This document shows, piece after piece, positions 17,973 through 27,660 of a stretch of 64,000 bases of DNA. The number at the start of each line of letters is the position of its first letter. Positions within the stretch are counted from its first letter, which is position 1. Both the position numbers and the translations under genes were made by a program. A model generated the notes under the pieces. The model ran no database searches, was not told where the DNA came from, and saw nothing but the letters and a program-made list of their open reading frames with translations. This DNA comes from JAXLWB01 sp046328715. GTDB lineage: Bacteria > Chloroflexota > Anaerolineae > Caldilineales > Caldilineaceae. Location of the stretch: assembly GCA_046328715.1 (NCBI GenBank), contig JAXLWB010000008.1, positions 62,001 through 126,000 of the forward strand. The letters run 5' to 3'.

Positions 17973-18753
17973 GCCTACACTTGAATCCAATCCCTCGCCA
18001 GACGATCTCCAGTTTATCGAGGATCAGATCAATAACTTCAACATTAGAACGACTGGCTACGATGATTATCAGCCGCTTGCGATCTTCGTGCGCGACGACA
18101 CGCAGCAGATCATCGCCGGGCTGACCGGTTTTACTTGGGGCAAGGGTTGTATGATTGGCTTTCTGTGGGTCGATGAAAAGTATCGACACGCAGGCTATGG
18201 CACCCAGTTGATGCAGCAAGCCGAAGAGGAGGCCTGCCGCCGCGGCTGTCTCGTGATCGTTGTCGGGACCCATAGCTTTCAAGCACCAGACTTTTACCCC
18301 AAACTTGGCTATACCACGGTGGGTGTTCAGGAGGATTGGCCTGCGGGGTATCGGCAATACTCGTTTTCAAAGCGATTAGAACCTCGTGATCCGAAACAAG
18401 AGGTACTCGCCACCGAACAAGTCTGGACCCAAGCCCATCTCGACGGAGATTTCGCTGCCATCGAAGGGATGATGGCTGAGGAGTATACCCGCATCAACCC
18501 CGACGGCTCGGTCAGCCACAAGGCTGAAGTGCTGGCAACCTATCAACTGGAGACACGCCATTGGGAGTTGGCTCAGAGCGACCAACATGAGATTCTGCTC
18601 AACGGCAACTGTGCAACAGTGATTGGCCGTTGGACGGCGCGGGGTATCAACAACAGTGAACCGTTTGATTATCAGGCCAGGTTTCTGTCAGTCTATATTC
18701 AGCGCAAGGGGAAGTGGTTGATGTTAGCGGAGCAATCGACGGAGATTCGATAA
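17965..18753 (+). CDS. GNAT acetyltransferase fused to a DUF4440/SnoaL-like domain
   Basis: 262 residues from the ATG at 17965, which overlaps the hydrolase stop by 8 nt and has CCAGGAG just upstream. Residues about 1-135 form a GNAT domain with acetyl-CoA loop VDEKYRHAGYGTQLMQQA and motif B FYPKLGYTTV. Residues about 143-262 form an NTF2-like DUF4440 domain (ATEQVWTQAHLDGDFAAIEGMMAEEYTRI, GKWLMLAEQST). The fusion suggests the NTF2-like part binds or presents the acceptor. Acceptor unknown. A rho-independent terminator follows. Confidence 0.88.
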   Translation: MFKPTLESNPSPDDLQFIEDQINNFNIRTTGYDDYQPLAIFVRDDTQQIIAGLTGFTWGKGCMIGFLWVDEKYRHAGYGTQLMQQAEEEACRRGCLVIVVGTHSFQAPDFYPKLGYTTVGVQEDWPAGYRQYSFSKRLEPRDPKQEVLATEQVWTQAHLDGDFAAIEGMMAEEYTRINPDGSVSHKAEVLATYQLETRHWELAQSDQHEILLNGNCATVIGRWTARGINNSEPFDYQARFLSVYIQRKGKWLMLAEQSTEIR

Positions 18754-18778
18754 ATAATCATTGGCAAGTTGAAACATA

Positions 18779-18828
18779 TGTGAGAGCCACCGAGTAATTT
18801 ATACTTGGTGGCTCTCACATTTTCGTTT
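18779..18828 (+). terminator. Rho-independent terminator
   Basis: 18-bp arms, TGTGAGAGCCACCGAGTA (18779-18796) and its complement (18802-18819) with one G-T pair, with a 5-nt loop and then ATTTTCGTTT. It is placed 25 nt after the GNAT-DUF4440 stop and ends the 16-18.8 kb transcription unit. Confidence 0.9.
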
Positions 18829-18984
18829 GGGAGGCAAACATTGCGCGAATTGGTACACTCAAAATAACAGAATATGGCTCTTGTAGCCATCCATTTCCTG
18901 CGCTAACGTTATACCATTGTGTAAAAGCAGGATGCAGGTTGCAAGATGCGATCTGTCGAGTCGAGTGGAAATAACGAGGATAAA

Positions 18985-19917
<933 letters not shown>

Positions 19918-20091
19918 GAGAGTAGAGATTGGAGATTTGTAAATACGGCCCTGCGAAAAACAACAACGAATTTAGAAAGGAACGAAGAGTTGCACGATAT
20001 GTTTCGTTTATTTCTTCATTCGTTGTTGTGAAATGCCTGAGAAGTACAGAAATTTTACGAAATCTCTAATCTCTAACCTCAAATCTCTTGT
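19918..20091. repeat. Nested word hairpin, GAGATTGG family (copy 3)
   Basis: Outer arms GAGATTGGAGATTT (about 19922-19935) and GAAATCTCTAATCTCTAACCTCAAATCTCT (to 20091) enclose an unrelated inner hairpin, ACAACAACGAAT against ATTCGTTGTTGT (about 19960-20030). It lies between pdxS and pdxT, which normally work at equal dosage, so it more likely stabilises or processes mRNA than fully terminates. Confidence 0.65.
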
Positions 20092-20106
20092 TTGAAAGCA
20101 ATAATT

Positions 20107-20757
20107 ATGACAGTAGATGGATTCTCGGAAGTCACGATTGGCGTGCTGGCCTTGCAAGGAGCGTTTCTTGAGCATCTGGTGATGCTGCGCAAGCTAGGTG
20201 CCAAGGCGGTTGAAGTGCGCAAAGCCGAACAGTTGGCCGAAATAGATGGTTTGATCATCCCTGGCGGCGAGAGTACCAGCATGGGATTGATCGCCGAACG
20301 ATGGGGTTTGGTGGAGCCGCTTTGTCAATGGGTGCAGACAGGCCATCCAACTTGGGGAACTTGCGCCGGAATGATCATGCTTGCTGACCGAGCAACAGGC
20401 CAAAAGCAGGGTGGGCAAACACTGATTGGCGGATTAGACGTAACCGTCAACCGCAACTACTTTGGTCGCCAATTGCAAAGTTTTGAAACGACCCTGCGCC
20501 CACCACTCCTCAAGCAACCCGTTGCTGGCGATACACCGGTGCCACTTGTTTTCATCCGTGCGCCTGCGATCACCGAGATCGGTAGTAAAGTTCAGTCCCT
20601 GGCCGAAATGGATACCAAGCAAGGGGATCACATCTACATTGCCGTGCGCCAAGGACCGCTCCTCGCCACCGCCTTTCACCCGGAGTTGACCCAGGATCTG
20701 CGCTGGCATCGCTATTTTGTACAGATGGTGCTGGAAACCAAAAAGATGAAGGGATGA
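20107..20757 (+). CDS. pdxT: Pyridoxal 5'-phosphate synthase glutaminase subunit PdxT
   Basis: 216 residues from the ATG at 20107. The glutamine amidotransferase feeds ammonia to PdxS. Catalytic Cys is in GTCAGMIMLA (about residue 82). The His/Glu pair is in AFHPELT near the C-terminus. The family motif IPGGESTSMGL is present. About 20 residues longer than the usual PdxT. The last four codons and the TGA stop are encoded by the left arm of the word hairpin at 20744-20808, giving a C-terminal KMKG. Confidence 0.95.
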   Translation: MTVDGFSEVTIGVLALQGAFLEHLVMLRKLGAKAVEVRKAEQLAEIDGLIIPGGESTSMGLIAERWGLVEPLCQWVQTGHPTWGTCAGMIMLADRATGQKQGGQTLIGGLDVTVNRNYFGRQLQSFETTLRPPLLKQPVAGDTPVPLVFIRAPAITEIGSKVQSLAEMDTKQGDHIYIAVRQGPLLATAFHPELTQDLRWHRYFVQMVLETKKMKG

Positions 20758-20808
20758 AAGGACGACAAGAGATCCCTGTCATCTTGTCGTCCTTTCATCC
20801 CTTCATCT
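20744..20808. terminator. Perfect 27-bp word hairpin shared by two convergent genes
   Basis: Arms 20744-20770 and 20782-20808 are perfect reverse complements, built of GATGAAGG, GATGAAAG and GACGACAA words. The pdxT stop (20755-20757) lies in the left arm and the rhomboid stop (20803-20805, minus) in the right arm, so both genes end inside the same structure. It probably works as a bidirectional transcript end. No long T tract exists on either side. Confidence 0.8.
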
Positions 20809-21390
20809 TGTCTCCGCCAGCCAATAAGCCGCCAGTCCGCCGCCGAGAAAACCAAAGAGATGTCCCTGCCACGAGACGCCAGCTTGAATTGGCAATACGC
20901 CCCACAACATTCCACCGTAAAAGAAAAGTGCCAGCCCACCGATCAAGATTGAGACTAGGTTTCGTGCGAAGTAGCCACGCAGCAACAAGAACCCCAAGTA
21001 GCCAAAGACCACGCCACTCATCCCCAGATGAACCGAATGCGTGCTACCAAAGAGCCAGATTCCCAGCCCGCTGACCAAAGCGGCGACCACACTGACAATG
21101 ATAAATTCCCGCTGGCCGCGCAAAAGTACCAGAATGCCAAGAAAGAGAAAAGGCACCGAGTTTAAAAGCAAGTGAGTAAAGCCCACATGGAGAAAAGGCG
21201 CGAAGAGGATATTGCGCAGGCCGATCCAGGTGCGGGGATGAATGCCATACCAGTCAAGGTCGATGGACCAGAGCAGCCAATCTACGATCTCAATCAGCCA
21301 CATCAACGCCAGGATGGAGAACAACAAAAAAAGGCCACTTCGGCTCGAAGTTATCGTAGATGAACGGCGAATTGTTTGTAATCGTTCCAT
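20803..21390 (-). CDS. Rhomboid-family intramembrane serine protease
   Basis: 195 residues, about six membrane helices. The catalytic Ser is in the GxSG motif HLGMSGVVFGY (about residue 125) and the catalytic His in SWQGHLFGFLGGG (about residue 177). The early HVGFTHLLLNSVPF loop matches the rhomboid H..x..HLxxN signature. The protease cleaves membrane-embedded substrates; target unknown. Convergent with pdxT and divergent from the polyamine importer. Its last two codons and stop are encoded by the word hairpin. Confidence 0.93.
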   Translation of the reverse strand: MERLQTIRRSSTITSSRSGLFLLFSILALMWLIEIVDWLLWSIDLDWYGIHPRTWIGLRNILFAPFLHVGFTHLLLNSVPFLFLGILVLLRGQREFIIVSVVAALVSGLGIWLFGSTHSVHLGMSGVVFGYLGFLLLRGYFARNLVSILIGGLALFFYGGMLWGVLPIQAGVSWQGHLFGFLGGGLAAYWLAETR

Positions 21391-21541
21391 ATCAAGTGAT
21401 TATCGTAATTCAGATGCTTGGCAACAACAGACACAGCATGTTTTCTCGAATTATTCCACACTTGGCTGGCTACATCTGAATTTACGCTGACAACTAGCAT
21501 ACAAAACCGAGCACGAACCTACACCTACTCCTGTAATCGTT

Positions 21542-21569
21542 TTGACATTGTCCGTGAACGTGATAAACT
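21542..21569 (+). promoter_or_regulatory. Candidate sigma-70-type promoter upstream of potA
   Basis: TTGACA at 21542-21547 and TAAACT at 21564-21569 are separated by 16 bp, in the 425-bp gap between the divergent rhomboid and potA genes. The -10 match is moderate and the distance to the potA start is about 245 bp. No other structure was recognised in this gap. Confidence 0.35.
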
Positions 21570-21815
21570 TTCCTTACTATACGCCAGACAATCGTGTGTT
21601 CAGCTTGATCTTCACATCAGTGTGGAGTATAAACTGCCTATCCTCAGCAATTCAGCCACGGCAGCAACAAGAGCAACCCGCTCACAAACAGTTTCATTGT
21701 AACGATTCCACCACTGGAAGCAACCACGTACTACACAATGGAAGTATTTTGCTTTCCAGGTTGGCGACAGTTACCCAGATAATCACTTTCCTTTTTAGTC
21801 ACGGAGGATAACTTA

Positions 21816-22928
21816 GTGGCAGAGAACGCCGTTGAGTTACATAATGTTTCGAAACGTTTCCCAGGACCTTCCGGAGAACTAGTAACCGCCGTTAACAATG
21901 TGTCAATCGAAATTCGCGATGGCGAATTTTTCTCCATGCTCGGCCCTTCTGGCTGTGGCAAGACAACGACGCTGCGCATGATCGCAGGCTTTGAATTGCC
22001 GACCGAAGGCGATGTCACCATTCACGGCAAGCCTATGGGGCGTACCCCTCCCTTTCAACGTCCAGTCAATACCGTCTTTCAAAGCTACGCCCTCTTTCCG
22101 CACATGACGATTGGCGAAAATGTCGCCTTTGGCCTACAGATGAAGGGGATCGCCAAACCAGAGATCGAGCGGCGTGTCCATGAGGCATTGGAGATGGTGC
22201 GGCTGCCCAACTTTGCCAAGCGTCGCCCTCGCCAGCTTTCCGGCGGCCAACAACAGCGTGTGGCCCTGGCAAGAGCATTGGTCAACCGCCCTGAAGTGTT
22301 ATTGTTGGATGAACCACTAGGTGCGCTCGACCAAAAGTTGCGTAAGGAGATGCAGATCGAGCTAAAAAAGCTGCAACGCGAGGTCGGCATTACCTTTATC
22401 TTTGTCACTCACGACCAGGAAGAAGCATTGACCATGAGCGACCGCATCGCCGTGATGTCGCATGGCGTCGTTCTGCAATGTGCAAGTTCCGCCGAGATCT
22501 ACGAACGTCCAAACTGCAAGTTTGTGGCTGATTTTATCGGCGAAAGCTGCTTTTTGGATGGAACAGTACTTGATCTACAAGGCAATGAGGCTAAAGTTGC
22601 GCTCGAAGGCGGCATCACTGTCCGTTCGCAAATTGCGCATCCGGTAAGCAAAGGTGCAAAGGTGACCGTCGCCATTCGTCCGGAAAAGATCGATTTTTAC
22701 ACAACTGATTCCTCCCGCATTGGTAGCGATCCAAACCTCTTTGAGGGTCGAGTGACAAGCGTGGTCTATATCGGTACAGACACGCAATATGGTGTACAAC
22801 TGGCTGGCGGTCAGTCGATGCGCGTGCGCATGCAAAACGATTTGCCAGGCTCCAAACCCGTGGCGGTGGAAGGCGATCTGGTAAAGATCGGCTTTTCGGT
22901 CGATGCGGCACGAGTCTTAACGGAGTGA
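21816..22928 (+). CDS. potA: Spermidine/putrescine ABC transporter ATP-binding protein PotA-like
   Basis: 370 residues. GTG start at 21816 with a strong GGAGG 8 nt upstream. The ABC domain has Walker A GPSGCGKTTTLRM, Q-loop VFQSYALFPHM, signature LSGGQQQRVALARAL, Walker B VLLLDEPLGALD and H-loop VTHDQEEAL. The C-terminal TOBE-type region (about 280-370) is typical of PotA/spermidine or 2-aminoethylphosphonate/iron ATPases. Followed by two permeases and two PotD-like proteins. Short overlaps indicate a coupled operon. Confidence 0.93.
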   Translation: MAENAVELHNVSKRFPGPSGELVTAVNNVSIEIRDGEFFSMLGPSGCGKTTTLRMIAGFELPTEGDVTIHGKPMGRTPPFQRPVNTVFQSYALFPHMTIGENVAFGLQMKGIAKPEIERRVHEALEMVRLPNFAKRRPRQLSGGQQQRVALARALVNRPEVLLLDEPLGALDQKLRKEMQIELKKLQREVGITFIFVTHDQEEALTMSDRIAVMSHGVVLQCASSAEIYERPNCKFVADFIGESCFLDGTVLDLQGNEAKVALEGGITVRSQIAHPVSKGAKVTVAIRPEKIDFYTTDSSRIGSDPNLFEGRVTSVVYIGTDTQYGVQLAGGQSMRVRMQNDLPGSKPVAVEGDLVKIGFSVDAARVLTE

Positions 22929-22933
22929 TGGCC

Positions 22934-23845
22934 ATGCAACGCATTTTAAACTCCCTACGTGAAAATCGATCGCTCCAAGGCCTGTTGCTGGTTTCGCCCA
23001 CGCTGCTTTGGCTGATCTTACTCTTGATTTTGCCTTTGATACTCACGGTCATCACCAGTTTCGGAGGTCGCTCTGCTGATGGCAACGTCATTTATGGTTT
23101 TTCGCTGAACAACTACCTGCGCATCTTCGGTGTGAGTGGCGACGGATTTGATCCCTTTTACCTCAGTGTGATTTGGGAATCACTGCAACTCTCCTTCATT
23201 TCGACCATTTTGGTGATTCTGCTCGCCTACCCGTTAGCCTATTATGTAGCTCGTTCGCCGGTTAAGCGACGTAATACCTTGCTTTTTTTGATTTTGGTGC
23301 CCTTGTGGACCAACTTCGTTTTGCGCATCTATGCCTGGATCATGATCCTGCGTTCACAGGGTGTGCTGAATGGCGTGGTAGGTTGGCTGGCAGGGCTGGT
23401 TCATTTGCCCTTTACCCCCTTTGATCTCTACCCCTCCTTTACGGCGGTGCTAATTGGCATGGTCTATGAGTTCCTGCCCTTCATGATCTTGCCGATTTAC
23501 ACCTCGCTGGAGAAGATCGACAATTCACTTTACGAGGCCGCAGCAGACTTGGGCGCAAACCCATTCAGGACTTTCTTCAAAGTGACATTACCGCTCTCCC
23601 TACCTGGCATGACAGCGGGTGTGATCCTGGTCTTTATTCCGGTCATGGGCACGTTTATTGTCTCTGACATTTTGGGTGGACGGCAGACGGTTTTGATCGG
23701 CAATCTGATTCAACGTCAGTTCCTGGATGCACGCGATCCGGCCTTCGGTTCAGCACTTTCGATCTTTCTGATGCTGCTGACCTTGCTGATTACGCTTTAT
23801 TACACCCGTCGTTTTGGATTGGGAGAGGAGATCGCCAAAGCATGA
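22934..23845 (+). CDS. potB: Polyamine ABC transporter permease PotB-like
   Basis: About 303 residues. GGAG at 22922-22925 favours the ATG at 22934; the ATG at 22928, which overlaps the potA TGA, is the alternative. Six membrane helices are visible (from LLLVSPTLLWLILLLILPLIL). The ABC-contact loop is EAAADLGANPFRTFFKVTLPLSLPG. PotB/PotC-type permeases move spermidine/putrescine across the inner membrane. Ends with an ATGA overlap with the next permease. Confidence 0.93.
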   Translation: MQRILNSLRENRSLQGLLLVSPTLLWLILLLILPLILTVITSFGGRSADGNVIYGFSLNNYLRIFGVSGDGFDPFYLSVIWESLQLSFISTILVILLAYPLAYYVARSPVKRRNTLLFLILVPLWTNFVLRIYAWIMILRSQGVLNGVVGWLAGLVHLPFTPFDLYPSFTAVLIGMVYEFLPFMILPIYTSLEKIDNSLYEAAADLGANPFRTFFKVTLPLSLPGMTAGVILVFIPVMGTFIVSDILGGRQTVLIGNLIQRQFLDARDPAFGSALSIFLMLLTLLITLYYTRRFGLGEEIAKA

Positions 23846-24681
23846 ACCTTCATAAACGATCTCCCTGGGTTACGCTCACCGCCATCTTGGTTTACTTTTT
23901 CCTCTACGCCCCAATTGTGGTGCTGATGCTCTACTCGTTCAATTCTTCGAAGACGAATGTCGTCTTCGAAGGAATCGTCAACCGCGGCCCGTGTGGTCCC
24001 TTCTACTGGTTTTGCCAATTGGCGGGCAATCGTAACGCAATTGATGCTGCAGAGAGCACCTTGATCGTAGCCTCGGTTTCGACGCTAATTTCGTCGATTA
24101 TTGGCACGATGGCGGCGATTGCCCTGCAACGCTACCATTTCCGACTGCGCATCTTCTCCGAAGCGGCGCTCTACATTCCGATCGTCATTCCTGAAATCGT
24201 GATGGGCATTGGCATACTTGTCTTCTTCAGTGCCATTTTTTCCTGGCTTAATTCGCTTTTGGGGCTGACTGGTGAGTCCCGCCTTGCCTTAGGGTTGACA
24301 ACTGTTACCGTTTCACATGTTGCCTTTAGTGTGCCCTTTGTGGCATTGGTGGTGCGGGCACGTTTGCAAGGTCTGGACCAATCGCTTGAGGAAGCTGCCA
24401 TGGATTTAGGGGCCAATGAAGTGACGACCTTTCGGCGCATCACCTTGCCAATGATCGCTCCCGGCGTGCTCTCTGGTGCTATGCTCGCCTTTACATTGTC
24501 GCTTGATGATTTTATAATTAGCTTCTTTACGAATGGCCCAGGCACAACAACACTGCCAATCTATGTCTACGGATTACTGCGCCGTACGATTACCCCCGAA
24601 GTCAATGCACTATCCACCGTCTGGATCTTGACCGTATTTATGATGGTACTCCTGACGCAATGGATGGAGAACCGAGAGTAA
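23842..24681 (+). CDS. potC: Polyamine ABC transporter permease PotC-like
   Basis: 279 residues with about six helices. The cytoplasmic coupling loop is EAAMDLGANEVTTFRRITLPMIAPG. The family's SLDDFIISFFTNGPGTTTLP segment is present near residue 230. The start overlaps potB by 4 nt. It has an unusual extracytoplasmic insertion with two cysteines (NRGPCGPFYWFCQ) after helix 1. A short hairpin separates it from potD. Confidence 0.93.
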   Translation: MNLHKRSPWVTLTAILVYFFLYAPIVVLMLYSFNSSKTNVVFEGIVNRGPCGPFYWFCQLAGNRNAIDAAESTLIVASVSTLISSIIGTMAAIALQRYHFRLRIFSEAALYIPIVIPEIVMGIGILVFFSAIFSWLNSLLGLTGESRLALGLTTVTVSHVAFSVPFVALVVRARLQGLDQSLEEAAMDLGANEVTTFRRITLPMIAPGVLSGAMLAFTLSLDDFIISFFTNGPGTTTLPIYVYGLLRRTITPEVNALSTVWILTVFMMVLLTQWMENRE

Positions 24682-24697
24682 CACCGATTGCGGTTGT

Positions 24698-24745
24698 AAA
24701 AGCCCTGAATTTTCCCCATAACTAAGGCTGAAATTCATGGCTTTT
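24698..24745. repeat. Hairpin between potC and potD
   Basis: 15-nt arms, AAAAGCCCTGAATTT (24698-24712) and AAATTCATGGCTTTT (24731-24745), with one mismatch, 17 nt after the potC stop. The T run inside the right arm is short. It may lower read-through or protect the upstream mRNA, a common arrangement where the binding protein is expressed at a different level. Confidence 0.6.
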
Positions 24746-24786
24746 CAGAGGACTATTGGTATAACGATTAATATAGGAGCAGAAAG

Positions 24787-25971
24787 ATGACTCGAACCTT
24801 TTTCCATTCACGCTATTTGCTTAGCGTACTGTTAATCGCAGGTTTGCTACTGGCAGCTTGCGGTGGTAGCAGCGAGTCGAACGCTTCAGCCCCCAGCACA
24901 GATTCCACAGCGTCCGGCGACAGCAACGCAAAAGTTGCCCAATCAGGCTTCACCTGTCCCGAGCCAAACCCGCGTGTAGAGTTAACATCCAAAGAATTAA
25001 ATCTCTTTGTTTGGACCGAATACTTTCCCGAAGAGATGCTCGAATGTTTTGAAAAGGTATACGGCATCACCGTCAACAAGGATGAATATTCAAGCAATGA
25101 AGAGATGTATGCCAAATTGTCGGCAGGCGGTGCCGTCTATGATATTACCCAGCCTACCGACTATATGGTTCAATTGATGGTGCGCCAAGGGCTCATCCAG
25201 AAGCTGGACAAAAGCAAATTGACGATTCTCAATAACTTCAGTTCCACTGCCTTAGGCAAACCGTTCGATCCCAACAATGATTACACGCTACCCTTCGAGT
25301 CTGGTACCTATGGCATTGTAATTAATACGGAAAAAGTACAAACACGTCCGACCAAGTGGGCGGATCTGTGGAACAAAGAGTACGCTGGCCGCATGGTCTT
25401 CCTGGATGATATGCGTGCCACCATTGCCATTACCTTGATGACCCTCGGCTACGATATCAATACTAAGGATCAAAAACAACTCGATGAGGCGAAAGCGAAA
25501 TTAGCAGAACTGGTTCCAGGCATCAAACTCTTTGACAGCGACAGCCCCAAAACAGCATTGATTGCCGGTGACGTAGACTTAGGCATGACCTGGACCGGCG
25601 AGGCTGTACTTGCCCAACGTGAAAACCCCAAGATCGAGTATATCTATCCTGAAGAAGGAACGGTAGAATGGGTGGACAATTACGCCGTTGTCAAAGACGC
25701 GCCGCATCTGGATGCAGTCTATGCTTGGCTGAATTACACCATGCAGGGCGATCTCTTCTATCTGATGTTGCGAGATTTCCCCTATAGCAACCCCAATCAG
25801 GCAGCGCTCGATTATGCCAAGGATCACGAACCCGACATCTACAACGCCTACATGAATTCGCCAATCACCAACACACCCAAGGAGGTCTTGGAAAAGGCCT
25901 ATTACTTGGAAGATGTTGGCGACGCCGCACCGCTCTATGATCGAATTTGGACAGAGGTAAAAGGGCAGTAG
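24787..25971 (+). CDS. potD: Polyamine-binding lipoprotein PotD-like (copy 1)
   Basis: 394 residues with signal peptide and lipobox LLLAAC (Cys about residue 25). The mature protein is a two-lobe SBP of the spermidine/putrescine type: LNLFVWTEYFPEEMLECFEK, YDITQPTDYMVQLM, TLPFESGTYGIVINTEKV and DLGMTWTGEAVLAQ. The residues around WTEY and the TWTGEA loop correspond to the ligand pocket in this family. A strong terminator follows. Paralogous to the anchored protein at 26192-27547. Confidence 0.93.
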   Translation: MTRTFFHSRYLLSVLLIAGLLLAACGGSSESNASAPSTDSTASGDSNAKVAQSGFTCPEPNPRVELTSKELNLFVWTEYFPEEMLECFEKVYGITVNKDEYSSNEEMYAKLSAGGAVYDITQPTDYMVQLMVRQGLIQKLDKSKLTILNNFSSTALGKPFDPNNDYTLPFESGTYGIVINTEKVQTRPTKWADLWNKEYAGRMVFLDDMRATIAITLMTLGYDINTKDQKQLDEAKAKLAELVPGIKLFDSDSPKTALIAGDVDLGMTWTGEAVLAQRENPKIEYIYPEEGTVEWVDNYAVVKDAPHLDAVYAWLNYTMQGDLFYLMLRDFPYSNPNQAALDYAKDHEPDIYNAYMNSPITNTPKEVLEKAYYLEDVGDAAPLYDRIWTEVKGQ

Positions 25972-25994
25972 CCCAATAGGTAGTTCTTGCTCGC

Positions 25995-26029
25995 AAAAGA
26001 GGAGGCAGAAAATTTCTGCCTCCTCTTTT
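25995..26029 (+). terminator. Rho-independent terminator after potD
   Basis: Perfect arms AAAAGAGGAGGCAGAAA (25995-26011) and TTTCTGCCTCCTCTTTT (26013-26029), followed by TG and TTG. GC-rich stem with a T run, 24 nt after the potD stop. It separates potABCD from the second PotD gene. Confidence 0.92.
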
Positions 26030-26191
26030 TGTTGTAGTAAAATTACGAAATTATCAGCAACCTGAAAACTTTCCTTAAATCCACTTGTTCTATACTAATT
26101 TTCGGCCTAATTAGGAGCGATTGGATTTTTCCTAAATGGAGCTGCTTGCAGTGTATCAAGGCATACTGCATCATTTCGAGGAGTTGCTGCA

Positions 26192-27547
26192 ATGCAAAAA
26201 ACAAAAGAAAAAATGGAATTTAAAGAAAAACCTGATATTAAGTTTGAATTTCAAGAAGGCGAAGAACAAACGACACTGACCCGCTCGGCAGCCAGTGAGC
26301 TTGACAAACGCAAGGGAAATCATAACGGAGCAACACGGTCTGGTTTCTTTTCACAGCCATTATGGTGGATCTTTTATACACTGCTCATTGTCGCTGGCCT
26401 TTTTGGTGGACGTTGGCTCTCGACTCGCTCGCAAGCCACTCAGCTTCCAACCACAATGGCAGAAAACAAGCCTGGTCAAGCGACCGTATCGGCTTCGGGT
26501 GAAATTATCACCTCTTCTGGCTTTGTTTGCCCCCCTCCTAAGAACGAGATCAAGACAACATCAAAAGAACTTAACATGTTGGTTTGGACCGAATATCTAC
26601 CCAGCGACTGGTTTGAGTGTTTTGAAGCGACCTACGGGATCAAAGTCAATCGCACTGAATTCTCGAGCAACGAGGAAATGTTGGCCCTCCTAACCGATGA
26701 CACTCACAATTTTGACCTGGTCCAACCCACCGACCAAAGTGTAGCGACGTTGATTAGTCAGGGGAAGTTCATGAAGTTGGACAAGAGTCTTTTGCCCGTG
26801 ATCAGCAACTTCAATCCTGCCTTTCTTAATTTGCCCTATGACCCAGGCAACGACTATACGCTACCTTATCAATCGGGTACCCTAGCCATAGCGGTCAACA
26901 GCGAGCATGTTACAAACGAGCCGACTTCTTGGAAAGATCTCTGGAACCCTGAATATGCCAGTCGCCTATTAATCATGGAAGACCCACGTGACACGATTGC
27001 GATGACATTGCTGGCAAATGGCTATTCGTTCAACTCAACCGATGAAAAAGAACTTGAGGCCATCAAGCCTAAGTTACGTGCCTTGATCAATGCGACTAAG
27101 GTATACAACTCGGATAGTCAAAGCAGCGACATTCTGGACGGCAAGATTGATCTCGGATTCTTCTGGAATGGAGAAGCAGTATTGGCGCAGCGCAAAAATC
27201 CAGCCATCCACTACGTTTACCCAAGCGAAGGGGCTATCCTCTGGCAGGATAATTACGCCATTTGGCATGACGCACAACACAGCGACGCAGTCTACGCCTG
27301 GATCAACTATACAATGCAAGCCGATCTCTTTTGGATGATGCTACGCGATTTCCCCTACACCAACCCCAACCAGGCTGCACTCGAATTTGCGAGAGACCAC
27401 CATCCTGAGTTGTACAACGAGTATATCAACTCGACCATCACCAACGTACCTGCCCAGGTAATGTTGAGCGGTCACTGGTTGGATGATCTCGGTGAGAAAC
27501 AAGCTTTATACGATAAAGTATGGGAAGAAGTAAACAAAGCTCAATAG
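26192..27547 (+). CDS. Membrane-anchored PotD-like solute-binding protein (copy 2)
   Basis: 451 residues. The SBP part (about 125-451) parallels copy 1 motif by motif: LNMLVWTEYLPSDWFECFEA, YDPGNDYTLPYQSGTLAIAV, GFFWNGEAVLAQRK, DNYAIWHDAQHSDAVYAWINY. Instead of a signal peptide and lipobox it has a charged N-terminus of about 55 residues (rich in Lys/Glu) and a single membrane helix (WWIFYTLLIVAGLFGG, about 56-72). The binding domain should therefore be tethered outside and a short tail exposed inside. The pocket residue Thr of TWTGEA is replaced by Phe-Trp-Asn, so ligand preference may differ. It has its own upstream gap after a terminator. Confidence 0.9.
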   Translation: MQKTKEKMEFKEKPDIKFEFQEGEEQTTLTRSAASELDKRKGNHNGATRSGFFSQPLWWIFYTLLIVAGLFGGRWLSTRSQATQLPTTMAENKPGQATVSASGEIITSSGFVCPPPKNEIKTTSKELNMLVWTEYLPSDWFECFEATYGIKVNRTEFSSNEEMLALLTDDTHNFDLVQPTDQSVATLISQGKFMKLDKSLLPVISNFNPAFLNLPYDPGNDYTLPYQSGTLAIAVNSEHVTNEPTSWKDLWNPEYASRLLIMEDPRDTIAMTLLANGYSFNSTDEKELEAIKPKLRALINATKVYNSDSQSSDILDGKIDLGFFWNGEAVLAQRKNPAIHYVYPSEGAILWQDNYAIWHDAQHSDAVYAWINYTMQADLFWMMLRDFPYTNPNQAALEFARDHHPELYNEYINSTITNVPAQVMLSGHWLDDLGEKQALYDKVWEEVNKAQ

Positions 27548-27597
27548 TTGAAAAGTTGCAGGGTTAAACGGCAACCTTCCACTTTGCAACTTCAAGT
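27548..27597. repeat. Word hairpin, AGTTGCAA family (copy 2)
   Basis: Left TTGAAAAGTTGCAGGGTT and right AACCTTCCACTTTGCAACTTCAA begin at the stop codon of the second PotD gene. Pairing is good but interrupted. It resembles the element at 1970-2036. Confidence 0.6.
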
Positions 27598-27622
27598 TAA
27601 TTTTTGGTTGTGCACCCCTTAC

Positions 27623-27660
27623 AAACAGGAGATAAGCGCTGCTTGTCTCCTGTTTTGTTT
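27623..27660 (+). terminator. Rho-independent terminator after second PotD gene
   Basis: Arms AAACAGGAGATAAGC (27623-27637) and GCTTGTCTCCTGTTT (27641-27655) with one G-T pair, followed by a T-rich tail (TGTTT). The remaining 266 bp up to the next gene at 27927 showed no recognisable element. Confidence 0.88.

Noticed and set aside
17115..17990. 291-residue minus-strand open frame
   Set aside because: Antisense to the alpha/beta hydrolase, whose catalytic triad is intact.
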